Shown: positions 1 through 45,962 of the stretch, one piece after another | Position numbering within the stretch: the stretch's first letter is position 1 | Layout: each line of letters starts with the position of its first letter | Assembly: GCF_029852145.1 (NCBI RefSeq) | Contig: NC_079976.1 | Location: 9,114,001 to 9,178,000, forward strand | Source of the DNA: Microplitis mediator | Lineage: Eukaryota; Arthropoda; Insecta; Hymenoptera; Braconidae | Reading direction: 5' to 3' | Length of the DNA stretch: 64,000 nucleotides | Notes under the pieces: model-generated | The model's input: only the letters and a program-made list of their open reading frames with translations | Database searches by the model: none | Told to the model about the DNA's origin: nothing | Translations under genes and position numbers: made by a program

Positions 1-33
1 GGGAGTATATTTTTAAATATGAGTGAATATAAA

Positions 34-115
34 TCTTACCATGGACACCGCAAGTGACTGGGCGTGATCTAGTGGCGAGCGCCGAACTATTCTTGTCGTT
101 GCTGCTTTACCACTC
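34..115 (+). repeat. GC-rich dispersed block, copy 1
   Basis: Copy of a family sharing TTACC(A/G)nGnACACCG and GACTGGGCGYGATCT, then GTGGCGAGCGCC. Other copies are at 32713-32770, 40776-40860 and 47459-47535. The core can fold as a short hairpin (GGCG/CGCC and CTCG/CGAG around TGG). Confidence 0.75.
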
Positions 116-130
116 CGTTATATATATACT

Positions 131-478
131 CTGGTAGCATTCTTAAGAAAGGCTTGCGTACATCTGTACACTCATTGTCATTAATGCCTGGTCCCCTGCA
201 TGGCTAAGATTCTGTAGTCTGGGGGACCAGGCATTAATGACAACGAGTGTATCTTCAGTCTTCAACAAGTCTGCACCATCAGTTTTGGACAAATCTGAGG
301 CAAGATACTTCCGTAAGATACGTTAAGTAAATCTGTTAAGATGCATTAGCTCAGACTTGCTGCAGAATTGCTTAAGACACCTGGACATGGCCACTCTTAC
401 TTCGTTACTTCATGAGCTGTCTATTCAGCATTAGTCTAGTAAATGCAGTGGTGCTCATTAGATATTCGATATAATTTG
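131..478 (+). repeat. Dispersed repeat, copy A
   Basis: About 80-85% similar to 10982-11236 in the same orientation, from CTGGTAGCATTCTTAAG to TTCGATATAATTT. Its distinctive feature is an 81-base palindrome inserted at 169-249 that copy B lacks. CAAGTCTG and CTTAAG recur in both orientations. Confidence 0.8.
169..249. mobile_element. 81-bp palindromic MITE with TA target duplication
   Basis: Inverted arms of 28 bases (169-196 and 222-249) differ at one position, around a 25-base loop. The ends are CACTC...GAGTG, flanked by TA at 167-168 and 250-251. The related repeat copy at 10982-11236 has a single TA at 11019-11020 with no insert, which defines the empty site. Far too small to encode a transposase; a Tc1/mariner-type helper is inferred from the TA. 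Confidence 0.85.
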
Positions 479-605
479 TAACATTACATTTTGCAACGGT
501 TACAATTATACCGAGGACTCGATGAAAGAGTCCAGTATCGACTATTAATGTATCGAAAATTCTCGGAACATCCGGGTAATAGTTTTTGTGCAATATGACG
601 ATTAA

Positions 606-1360
606 TCTTTTATTCTGTTAAAGAATTTATTCGGTGAAGAGCTACGACATCACAGGAGAATTTTCGTGTTCTCAAACGTACGGGGACTTTCTCGAAGGCG
701 AATAAATAAAATAAAAATATTTTAGTTATTATTATTTCGCCAAAATTTCGAACGATGACGTTATCATCAAAGAACTTCCTTGTCTCGTATTCTGAAATAA
801 AGTTATTTTAGTTATTATTATTAACGGAATTATCGAGTGATGCCGGAAGCGACTGGTGCAAGTAGCATCGTTCCGACGTGGCAGGAAACCGAGCGTACGG
901 CGCTTGGCAACAGACCACGAGGCCCAGAGGTCCTACTCTGATTGGTCGATTCCCTTCACTTCCGACCACAACCTACTGATGGTAGCCCGTATTCGGCAGA
1001 CGTATTATTTCTCCTTTCCGCTGCAAAGTTTCTTACCGAGAAGACGTACTTTGCCTAGCTCCCAAGCTGTTGTGTTCTCTTGTCTTCCATCATTCAAAGT
1101 TACTAGAATATGGTCTTATTCTAGTAACCTTGCTATCATTGTGTATCAAGTCGTATCTAGTAACTAGTATCTATACGACAACATACCGCCATTTTATTTA
1201 GCTTTGCTAATTAAATTACCGCTCTCAAGTAATTACCCAGGAGTTGTAATTACTTTACCGCTATCGAATGATAATTATTTATTATTTTGATAATCAAATT
1301 ACCGTAACCAGATAGCTGGTTGACCAACTACCGAATCCACGTGTGTTGAGACGAAGCGGC
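606..1360. other. Unassigned sequence upstream of the gag-like gene
   Basis: Mixed composition, with a GC-richer part at about 840-1060. No conserved coding sequence was recognised. It could hold a noncoding 5' exon of the gag-like gene or old retrotransposon 5' sequence. GAATTATCGAGTGATG (823-842) resembles GAATTACCGAGTGATG (4816-4831) after the gene, which is too short a match to call terminal repeats. Confidence 0.3.
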
Positions 1361-1943
1361 AACGTGTGAGTGCTTTTGCTGTCCAAAGGAGTAACATCTT
1401 CCGCAAACGTAAGTACCGGCGATTTATTTAATCCGTTTGTTGTGTTAATCACTTATCCTCAAGTTTCTTCTGGAATTTTAAAATTATTTCGGGTCACTAG
1501 TGAGATAAAATTCAGTGTATTTATAAGCGTCGTGTTAGAAGTTGGATATCACATGGATTAAACAGTTTCGAGCCTGGAAGAAAGTCTCGACTATTTGCTT
1601 TCGGATTTAATTAATTCAGTAGATATTGCTTACTAGGTATTGAAATTTTACAATTTCTGTTTAGTCCGATACACAGTTTAATTTCGTAGATTCCTGTGTT
1701 ACAGTTGAATCTTTGTTTACCGTGGTGGGAATAGCTCGGCAACTGACCCAAGCCGTGCAGTCCTGTATAAAATGCTTGTAGTAGGCACAGGTAGAGATGC
1801 GAGCGGTCTCGTCATTGACATTTTTTTTGGTCACAGGACCGTCACATGACCGTTTATTAAATGTCGGGATAAGCAAGCGACAATGCTGCCATCTAGTGAA
1901 TTTTTAACAACTTATCTTAACATATATCTCACAGATATCTTAG

Positions 1944-2204
1944 CTGGCGGTTTTGAATCACCCTGGAAACACGGTGGAATCACGGTGGATCCACGGCGAT
2001 TACACGGTGAGTTTTTTGTCATTCTATCACCGTGATTCCGCGGTGATTACACAGTGTACCCACTGAGATTCGACGTACACCGCGTAATCACCGTGGATAC
2101 ACCGTGAAATCACGGTGAGTACACCGTGTAACCATCATGGAAACACCGTGTTTCCACTCCCAGGGTGTTTCCAGGCTGTTTCCAGGGTGATTCAAAACCG
2201 CCAG
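1944..2204. mobile_element. Foldback element with perfect 28-bp inverted ends and iterated CACCGTG
   Basis: 1944-1971 is an exact inverted match to 2177-2204 (CTGGCGGTTTTGAATCACCC...). The interior is a dense series of CACGGTG/CACCGTG units in both orientations, so the whole 261 bases can fold back. No ORF and no obvious target duplication. Confidence 0.85.
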
Positions 2205-2299
2205 GAAGCATATAAATACTAATATTTAATGCTCAAAAGCTATAAATTAAAATATATTTTATGCAACGGCTTAAATAATTAAAATTAATATAAATATTC

Positions 2300-2660
2300 T
2301 CTAAAAGACACAAAAATGTTGGAAAATCCAAAAGTGCACACCTCAATCGCTCAATTTATTTTTAATCATTACTTTTATTATTATATAATACTAATATATT
2401 TTTTTTTATTATGAACTTTTATTCAACTTACAAATTATCAATTTGATTTTTTTATTTTTATTTCTTATTTTCAGTTTAATATTTTTTTACTAACATTTTT
2501 TTCTAAATATCCCGCCTTGTTTTGTCTTAAATGTCGCTTTTTTTTTCAAACATATTGATACGCTAGTGCTGCCACCAGTAGTTGATAGAGAGAAACAATG
2601 AAAAAAATAATAACAACAGTAAAAATAGCAGCTAAATTTTTCACGAAGAATCAGTTTTCA
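2300..2660. repeat. Repeat related to 41475-41720
   Basis: Shares AATCCAAAAGTGCACACC, CTAAATATYCCG, a GCTGCCACCAG/GCTGCTGCCAG segment and GCTAARTTTTTCAYGAA with the other copy in the same order. Part of the motif (GCACACCTCAATCGC) also appears in the right arm of the element at 2961-3670. Confidence 0.6.
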
Positions 2661-2960
2661 CATTTTTTATTAATTAGACCAAAACAAAAAGGATTCAGAT
2701 AGTAATTTTTGAAAGGGTTCTTGTGATCAGAAATACACAGATAATAAAAAAAAAACTAAGTCGATAAGTCTTGTTTTTTGAAAGTTATCGTGTTTAGACG
2801 AGTCCGAACACCACAATTGACGCACTGAGGGCTTCGGACTAAATCATTTTTTTTAAATTAATCACATCATTAATCAAATAAGGACTGCATTGAAAAATGT
2901 TCCTTAATAAATTTCCTTTAAAATGGTATATATCATTAACAACTTTGGTGTACTATAAAG

Positions 2961-3670
2961 AAAGTAGAGAGGATTTAAAGTCCGTGAAAGGGCCGAGAGT
3001 GAGCGAGTGACAGTAAAGCACACCTAACGCTTTCGCGATTGCGGTGTGCAATATTATTAATTAAAAAAAAAGATATCGTTATTAACCTTCAATATGAAGC
3101 TATATGAAATCTTAAAGATAATGATGTATATAATAACTATTAAATGAAGAAACTTTTGTGATAATAATAATATGATTTAAGTCATTTCATATTTATTGCA
3201 TAATTTAATAGTTGAAAGTTATTTTAAATATTTTAAAAAACAATTTTAAAATGGTACATGAAAAAATTGTTTTTATTCGACTTTAAAATGATTATCTGTA
3301 CAAGCTAAACCTGAAATATCTCGGTAAATTCCGGTAATACAGTGATCGATTTCTTTTATAGTTTTTATTTGAGAATAAATTATAATTGAAAATTTTTGTC
3401 ACAAACGCCTATATAGATGTAAATGACCAAATTCATGACGGTTTTTAATGTGACCGTAAATTTTGCATCAATCCTCCAAAAATGCTTTATTAAAAAATTC
3501 TGTCAAAAACCTCTATTTAAATGCAAATGACGAAATTTGTGACCGTTTTAAACGTGACGGTCATTCCAGCATTACAGAATTGCACACCTCAATCGCGAAA
3601 GCGTTAGGTGTGCTTTACTGTCACTCTCTCACTCTCGGCCCTTTCACGGACTTTAAATCCTCTCTACTTT
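2961..3670. mobile_element. 710-bp element with 92-bp near-perfect inverted repeats
   Basis: The left arm 2961-3052 and right arm 3579-3670 are inverted copies differing at two positions. They contain CTAACGCTTTCGCG and GTGAAAGGGCCGAGAG. The centre (3053-3578) is AT-rich with repeated ATGACNNAATT / GTGACCGT pieces and no ORF. The arm identity implies recent insertion or gene conversion. Confidence 0.85.
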
Positions 3671-3873
3671 TTTTTTAAAATTATGTGACGGTCTTATGAC
3701 CGTGTCTTGACCGAAAATAAAAATGACGGTCATTCCACATCTCTATTCACAGGGCTAGGACGACTGTGCAATATGTCCCGTACTTATCCCGTATATATAC
3801 TGATCGAGAGTGCTATACATGCACAGACCAATATCCCGATTTGTCCACCTAATCAAACTTTTTTACAGGCGAG

Positions 3874-4785
3874 ATGTTTTCCAAAAGCGTAGAAGACCTC
3901 CTGGCCGAGTTGACGAGGGTAATGCTCGATGCACCTGAGCTTAACGACCCAGATTCCGACCCGGAGTCAGAGATGACCATCGAGGAAGTCTCTAGGGAGG
4001 ACCCAAAAGATCTGATGGATCTACCGGAGCCTCCGAGAGAGCTACCGCAGATGTCAGATGCGAGCACGCAGACCTCCGCAGCCACGAAACCAATAACGTT
4101 TGCTGCACCTAGTAAAACGAAATATATCAAACTATCCAGAGTCCCAGTCGGATACCCTGCGGCGACGTTGGCAACAACTGCTACCGATAAACCGGAAGTG
4201 CCGCGACTTGCCGTAAAGCAGGTGACTTCATCCCCAGTGACAGGGAAACAGGAGGTGACCAATGAAGTTGGACAGAGTCAAGACCCGACTCACTCGTCGA
4301 CCGGAAAAGGTCGATCGACCAAGCGACCATGGCTAGCATCATCAGCCCCTGGCCCACCACCAGTCAACAAGACCAAGGGTTCCACTGGACCAGTGGCGAC
4401 GTCCACGTCAACTATGGAGCCACACCGAGATACGACTGTCAAGAAGCAGCGTCAATCCTCTCCTCAGCCTCGTGCGAAAAGACGGAGACGGTCTCGCAAG
4501 AGACACCGTCCATTACCGCCACATATGCAGCCGCTTTGTTGGAACTGCCACCGAGAAGGCCACCGCTACTCGGACTGTCCCGAGAAGACTGAGCAGGGCC
4601 TCACCAAGTTCTGTCGACGATGCGGACGAACGGGCGTTACCCTAGGCGAGTGCCCGACTTGTCAGAATCAGTGGGAGCGTGAAGTACGACACTATCCCAG
4701 CGCTGGACGCTATGTACCGATAGAGGAGTTTGAATGGTATAACCAAGGAAAAGCCTTTGAAAATTTCTACCAAAGAGAGCCGTGA
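3874..4785 (+). CDS. Gag-like zinc-knuckle protein, retrotransposon-derived
   Basis: 303 residues with no assigned function. The N-terminus is acidic and Pro-rich (about 20-70), the middle Ser/Thr/Pro-rich and probably disordered. A dense basic patch (RAKRRRRSRKRHRP, about 200-213) leads into a retroviral-type CCHC knuckle CX2CX4HX4C (C222, C225, H230, C235). A second finger, CX2CX9CX2C (C247, C250, C260, C263), follows. These are nucleic-acid-binding features of retrotransposon Gag proteins. No protease, reverse transcriptase or integrase ORF and no clear LTRs are seen nearby, so it is a solo gag remnant or a domesticated gene. TTTTTTACAG at 3858-3867 could be a splice acceptor just before the ATG. 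GC content and third-position GC are well above those of groucho and fem-1. AATAAA lies at 4853-4858. Confidence 0.75.
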   Translation: MFSKSVEDLLAELTRVMLDAPELNDPDSDPESEMTIEEVSREDPKDLMDLPEPPRELPQMSDASTQTSAATKPITFAAPSKTKYIKLSRVPVGYPAATLATTATDKPEVPRLAVKQVTSSPVTGKQEVTNEVGQSQDPTHSSTGKGRSTKRPWLASSAPGPPPVNKTKGSTGPVATSTSTMEPHRDTTVKKQRQSSPQPRAKRRRRSRKRHRPLPPHMQPLCWNCHREGHRYSDCPEKTEQGLTKFCRRCGRTGVTLGECPTCQNQWEREVRHYPSAGRYVPIEEFEWYNQGKAFENFYQREP

Positions 4786-4852
4786 ACGAGTCATTACCGT
4801 TCCGAATTCTAGTCTGAATTACCGAGTGATGTACCGCGAAATGGAGTATCAC

Positions 4853-4858
4853 AATAAA
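4853..4858 (+). terminator. Polyadenylation signal for the gag-like gene
   Basis: AATAAA 68 bases after the stop codon, a normal distance for a cleavage/polyadenylation signal. Function is inferred. Confidence 0.4.
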
Positions 4859-4894
4859 AATGATACGTCGTTGTTATCGCGGTAGAAAAAAATT

Positions 4895-5090
4895 TCTTAT
4901 TTCTCGCCTCCGGGCGGAAAGCGTCAACTTTCGTCCTGCTGTGCAAAACGAAGTTGCCGCTTTCCGCATCCGTCGAGGAGAAAAATAGTATACACTCCTC
5001 GGGAAGTAAATAAGAAAGCCTCAGATCACATGTTTGTGGTTGGTTGGCTTCGCCTCGGCCAACAATTACATGTGGTCTGAAACATTTCTT
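4895..5090. repeat. Two adjacent GC-rich hairpins
   Basis: The first hairpin pairs GCGGAAAGCGTCAACTTTCG (4915-4934) with CGAAGTTGCCGCTTTCCGC (4969 region and before). The second pairs CAGATCACATG...GGTTGGC (about 5021-5048) with GCCAACAATTACATGTGGTCTG (about 5059-5080) around TTCGCCTC. Both lie just downstream of the gag-like gene's poly(A) signal. Confidence 0.65.
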
Positions 5091-5115
5091 ACTTTACTGC
5101 CCTAGGTATGTAATA

Positions 5116-5264
5116 TCCCTGCTTAAAAAATCCGATAGATTCTTATAACTGTATAGACCCTATACTTAACTATAACACTTCTCATAGAACTCATTCATTC
5201 ATATAAAATCTCTGTGGGAATTTATGAAAATCTATTGGATTTTATGAGACTTTCTAAACAGGGA
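5116..5264. mobile_element. MITE, TCCCTG...CAGGGA family
   Basis: Ends TCCCTG / CAGGGA with TA on both sides (5114-5115, 5265-5266). Subterminal AAATCCRATAGATT and AATCTATTGGATTT are inverted. Relatives are at 22704-22797 and, degraded, near 38293-38417. Confidence 0.75.
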
Positions 5265-5339
5265 TACTAATTTATCCTGCCCGTATTTAGCTTACGATGG
5301 AGACGTATGTCCTGGATGACATCTTACCGCTATAGACTT

Positions 5340-6050
5340 GCGTCTGATACTGCCACGTAAATGATATTTTTTTCTTGATGTCTAATGAAATTTTTATATA
5401 AATTTACACTTGTATAAATATAAATTACTTAAAATTCAATGCGTATCCTCGTGGAATTTAAAAATTTTTTCATGAAAATTGTTAAGAAATGGATAAAAAT
5501 AAAAATGAATATAAAGTCAATTTATTATTATTAAATTAATTAACATAGTAAATTATATTTTTGCAAATTACAAGACTTGTTCATAATTACATTGTTATAT
5601 ATATTTATTATATTATCAATAATTTCAATTAATTCAACAAATTACAATCAATGATGAAAATAAAAATGAAAAAACAATAAAAAAGGAAAAAAAATGAATT
5701 TACATTGTATTTATTTATTGCTAAAATTTTATTATTTTAAATATAGTGATCTCAATGTGATATTTATAGTTATATTAGATATTGATCACAGTCTTTACTT
5801 AATTGTACATAAAAATAATTCATAAAATCAAGAAAGAAAATTTACAATTTGTGTATTTAAATGATTTATCATTTTGAATAATTATATAATTTATTTTAAT
5901 TTACCTGTACATTATTTTTACTACTTAATATTTATTTTTAAGACTCATTAATACTTTTTTCTTAAAGTTACTGATTAATTAGTATTATTATTATTATTAT
6001 TTTTACATCAAGTTAAATAATTTTTAAAAATTTTATTTAGTCTGAACCCA
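5340..6050. other. AT-rich intergenic stretch, nothing recognised
   Basis: Very AT-rich sequence between the gag-like gene and the repeat cluster. No ORF, RNA gene or clear inverted repeat was seen. Confidence 0.5.
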
Positions 6051-6390
6051 CTGCCATTTCTCAGATAATAATAAATATTTTAATTTAGTTGAATTCTTAG
6101 TGCCACCCCCCCCCCCCCCAACACTTATTGAAAATATTCAATTAATTTCAACTGTCATGATGGTATTAAAATTTTATTAATCAATTAAAAGAAAAAAATA
6201 AAAGCATTAATGCAAAAAAGAACAATTTTGCTGACATATCGGTTTAAAAAAAATACAGTTGTTATCAATTAGGAGTTAAACGAAATTTTGAATGTAATGT
6301 TATCCTTTTTTCAATTAATGCTTTTATTTTTAACTTCCCGCTAAGAAAATTTATGATTTTCGAAAAATTCTGAGTTATTGTTTTCATCCC

Positions 6391-6393
<3 letters not shown>

Positions 6394-6476
<83 letters not shown>
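6394..6476. repeat. (TG)n microsatellite, about 41 units
   Basis: An uninterrupted TG/GT tract inside a repeat that begins AACTTCCCGCTAAGAAAAT. A related inverted copy near 25260-25450 carries an (AC)n tract at the same place, so the microsatellite travels with the element. Confidence 0.9.
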
Positions 6477-6478
<2 letters not shown>

Positions 6479-6912
6479 CTATGTGTGTGACTGGTCTATA
6501 ACTTTTTAACTAATGAACTGATTTGGATTGTTAAGGCGGCAATCAAAAGAGCTTGTTGGCCATCAACTTTCCTGAGAATTTCAGATCATTTGATCGACTT
6601 AAACGATCCAGTCGAAAATCTAATCATCTCTAGAACTCAATAAAATACGTCGATTGCCGCCTAAACTATCAAAATCGGTTAATTCGTTCGCGAGATATCG
6701 TGGGAGAAAGAAATGCTAAAAAACGGTTTTTTTCGAAAACAATGGGATACAAAAGTATTTTCGAGCTCGAAAATGTATTCACAACAATGTTTTCGAGCTC
6801 AAGGAGCGAGAAGTTTTGAGGCTGGCCCGCAGGGTCAACCGATAGACAGATTTGTTTTTTAATTCATTAATGAAATTTTAATGTCGTCATGACAGTTGAA
6901 AATAATTATGTA

Positions 6913-7121
6913 CCTGAAGATCGGAACATTTTTCGCGCAATTAAAATGAAAGAAAATTTATGTAATTCGACTACTTAAGGGGTAGTTGCGGTGGCCTGCA
7001 ATTTTCGATAAACAAATTAACGCTTATGCAAAACATTTCAAAAATCTAGGTCCAAAAGATTTTTTACTTTTCATTTTGTTTTTTTTATTTTCGCTTCACG
7101 GAAACTGTTCCAATCTTCAGG
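6913..7121. mobile_element. 209-bp MITE, CCTGAAGATCGGAAC family, intact copy
   Basis: Ends CCTGAAGATYGGAAC and GTTCCAATCTTCAGG, inverted, flanked by TA (6911-6912, 7122-7123). The copy at 39268-40462 is the same element interrupted by another insertion. Confidence 0.8.
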
Positions 7122-7575
7122 TACGTGAGTAATTTTATGTTTTTAAAAAGTAGAGGGGGGGTCTGTCTAAGAATATCCTTAAACAAAGTTTTGTATTTTA
7201 CTCTCAAAATAACCTAAAAAATAAGTAATCGTTGTATTCGATTGTTTTTATATTTTTTAATTTAAAAATTTAATTTTGCTTGTCAATTTATTGTTTCCAA
7301 TAATAAATAATGTCAAGTAAAATAAAAACTTTTTTCTTCAATTGAACCGTTATTTGTTCGCCTGTAATTATTATTATTATTAATAGTATTATTGTTATTA
7401 TTATTATAGATAATTTATATACAAACTTAAAATAAATTTTTTTATTAATTAGTGACTTTGTATAGTCTAATAAGGCTTCTAATAGTCTCATAATTATTTA
7501 ATTTCAATAAAAAGTTAATAATATTAATATTTCAATTAATAGTTAATCCTTGGGAATGAGATAAATACATAAAAA

Positions 7576-42682
<35,107 letters not shown>

Positions 42683-43739
42683 CTTAATTATCAAAATATC
42701 CAATAGAATAGGTTAAATAGATTAAGTGTCTTTGGGTCATTTCATTTCATTATTAAACTTGTTGTTATATTTTAAGTTGTTATTATTATTCTCTGCTCTT
42801 TGTTCTCTATTCTCCGTACTCTTGTTTACCGTAAGTGTGTAAGTGTGCTGTTGTATTATAATAATGTCATTGAGCATCATATGTAAACACAAGTGCATCT
42901 ATCAGGATATCGAGTAATCGATCTAGTCACCATCAAATCCTCTAAGTATCAAACTTTTTGTTTCTTTAATTTAATTATTATTATATATTTTAACAACACA
43001 AACACTTTCACAGTCACTTGGTTTTCTTTTTTTAAATTTTATTTTAATTTCTTTTCCCCAATTTGAATCTGTAACAAAAATATTATTTTTAAAATTTTTA
43101 AAAGTTATAACTGCAATTATTAATTTTAATAAATAATTAAATTTTAAATATATGAGAGTTATTTATACCTATTATAGTTTTCAGTAATCATATTATTGAT
43201 ATTTTAAATAAAAACAAAAATACAAAAGTTAATTTCTCAAGGTCTAAAATTGTTAGCGTGTCCAATTGAGTTTAAAACCAAAACATTAATAGAAACATAA
43301 AATAACTTTGTACTTTATATTTATACGTATGTAAAATAAAAACAAGACAAATACAAAACTACTTGCAATGTATAAGTAAATAAATAAATGTATAGAAGTA
43401 AAGCAAGTTAATTCGGATAAATAGAAATGTTAGTTCTAAATCTGGCTGAGTTAAGTCGATCCTAATTGCCTATAGAATTAAATGAACTAAATGTTTGCCA
43501 GCAATAGCTTAAGGAAACGTGCTCGAGGTTAATCGTTGAAAAAAAATCTTTAACACGATTCAAAAAAAAATGACTACTAAATTATTTGAATTAATAGAAA
43601 CAAAAAGTTTATAGAAAAATCATTAATAATTAAATAAATGATTACTCCAAAATAATTTTTATCGTCACATTCAAATCTCAGGTATTTAAAAAAAAAAAAA
43701 AAAAAAATTTTAATTCAAGTTACGAACGAAGAAAAAAAA

Positions 43740-44470
43740 TTAATATGAGTGTGAATGTAGCAGACATGAGACAATTTATAAATTTTGAATAAACAAATAA
43801 TGAAATTTAAAAAAATGCGCGTACCAATTTTTCATTGATCTAAATACGTATGTTTTGAATTTTTATTCTACTTACACTTTATTTATTTATTCAAAAATTT
43901 AAAAAATTCTCACTTGTCAGTTACATTCACACTCATAAAATTAATACTAAATTGTTTTAATTAATTAAAACAATAAGTTTATACACAAATCATTAATAAT
44001 TAATAATTAATTACTCCGAAACAATTTTTTTCATCACATTCAAATCATGATACTGAAACTAGCCGCCTAATAATTTTTTGATCTTTTTATAAGTGATAAA
44101 TTTAAAAAAAAAATATTTAAAAAAATTGCATTTATAGTTTTTTTAATTTTCTATATGTGCATTTTTTTTTTTAATTGAATTGTTGAAAAAAAAATTCGAA
44201 AATTGTTAATTGTCTGTTAACTTCAGAATCGTTTCAAATCTCAGCTATTAAAAAAATGAGTGTGAATGTAGCTGACAATTGACAATTTTAAAAATTTTGA
44301 AATAAAGGAATTTATTAAGAATATAATAAAATTTAAAAATTGCGCATTTATAGACTTTGAAAATGAGTATGTGCATTATTGTTATTGTTAATTTTATATT
44401 TGTTTTTTGTTTATTTGTAATTTGAAATTCGTCTCATGTCTGCTACACTCACACTCATTTAAAAAATAGT
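43740..44470. repeat. Array of AGCAGACA-family MITEs
   Basis: Alternating copies with ends GAGTGTGAATGTAGCAGACA or GATACTGAAACTAGC and their inverses. At least three units head-to-tail or head-to-head. Confidence 0.65.
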
Positions 44471-44780
44471 AAAATACAAATTTAAGTTACAAAAAGAAGA
44501 AAAAAAAATTAACACTAAATTATTTTAATTAATTGAAAAAAAAATTTTATAGAAAAATTATTAACAATCAAATAACTAATTACTCCAAAATATTTTTCCG
44601 CCACATTCAAACCTCAGCTATCAAAAAAAAAATAAAACATAAATTCATATTACAAACGAAAAAAAAAAGTAAAGAATGAAATGAGACAATCAAGTGACTG
44701 AATATCACCCCATCATTTAATCTCATCACCACAGCTGTCGTGTCATCTGATTAAAACCCCATAAAAAAATTGACACTTAC

Positions 44781-45290
44781 CGAAATAATCCAACAAAGCA
44801 TCAAATCACATGAAATTCACCTCACGTTCAAATTTAAATTCAAATTAAATTATGTAAAAAAAAATAAAAAACAGTAATTAAAAAATATAACTACAAAAAA
44901 AAAGAAATTGATTGCTAATGTACAATAACAAAAGACCGGGCTAGTTAATATGAGCAACAATAACTTAAAACCACAAGCGTGTTAACGTACCGGCATCACG
45001 GTGAACACTGAACTGAACTGAACGTACGAACTACGAACTAAACCAACCCAACATTCAACATTCAACATTCAACGTTAAATTCAACTCAACGTAACACCAA
45101 TAATGGCGTCTTTTAACGTGTGCGCGCGCTATATCCCTACCACCATCTACAATCTACCACTCTTGTACTTCTGCTTATATTATAACTCTCTTACTATCTC
45201 TTGTTGCTTTTGTCTCTTATTTATTTACTCACTCACTCTTTCTCTTTCTCTCTCTCACTAGCTGTCTCTGTCGTATAAATATTTCCCGCC
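44781..45290 (-). promoter_or_regulatory. Candidate groucho 5' noncoding exon and promoter region
   Basis: A consensus donor (TCGGTAAGT, minus strand) at 44775-44783 could end a noncoding first exon lying upstream of it. Further upstream (about 45090-45290) the sequence becomes richer in GC and pyrimidine, with a minus-strand TATTTATA near 45277-45284. This is inference only; neither the transcription start nor the splice is proven. Confidence 0.3.
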
Positions 45291-45867
45291 ATTTATCTAT
45301 CCTTTATATTTTTTAAATTTTAAATACTAAACGATGGTGTGCACTCATTTTATTTAAATAATTTAAAAATATTTTCTTGGTCTTACGAGTATGAAATATA
45401 GTCTAGTATGTAACTGTATAAAAAGAGAAAGAAAGAGTATAGAGTAAATGATGTTGGGTGTGCGTCGTCGCAATTGTCAGTGGCCAAGTGTCACGGATTT
45501 GAAATACATACATAACATACGAATACAACTGTCTCATTTTAAACGCATGCGCTTTCTCACTTGGATAATGTGTATTTATGTGTTTAATGTTGAGTTGAAA
45601 TGAGATGAGATGAGATGAGATGAGAGAGAAAAAGAAAGAAAGAGAAAGGGTAATTCGTTCCTAATGTAAGTGCGATAGAATTAAATGGTGTGAGGATTTT
45701 CTGAATGCAATTGGGAAGAAAAGGTGTGTTGGTATGCTGGTGTGTAAGGATATATGTAGAATAAATGTATATAAATAATAAATATATGTGTATAAATGAT
45801 ACTGTATTGTAAGGATGTGTAGGTTCGTTGGCTGGTGGGTTGGTTTTTATAGGCGCAAGACTAATCG

Positions 45868-45869
<2 letters not shown>

Positions 45870-45959
<90 letters not shown>
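45870..45959. repeat. (TA)n microsatellite, about 45 units
   Basis: Pure TA tract. On the minus strand it gives a meaningless Tyr-Ile repeat ORF. Confidence 0.95.

Positions 45960-45962
<3 letters not shown>

Larger units (their letters stand above)
6055..7180. repeat. Composite repeat: poly-C foldback family with inserted pieces
   Basis: Bounded by TCTGAACCCACTGCCATTTCTCAG and GGGGGGGTCTGTCTAAGAATATCCTTA-like ends (split here: GGGGGGGTCTGTC then TAAGAATATCCTTA), as in the copies near 22270-22330 and 23255-23730. It contains a poly-C run (6105-6119) and a GTTATCAATTAGGAGTTAAA segment. Inserted within it are a TG-microsatellite element and the MITE at 6913-7121. Confidence 0.6.

Noticed and set aside
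3849..4262. 137-codon minus-strand ORF
   Set aside because: Antisense shadow of the gag-like gene; no domain, and its composition mirrors the sense frame.
700..4870. LTR pair around the gag-like gene
   Set aside because: Only a 16-base imperfect similarity (823-842 versus 4816-4831); no TG...CA ends, primer-binding site or polypurine tract found.
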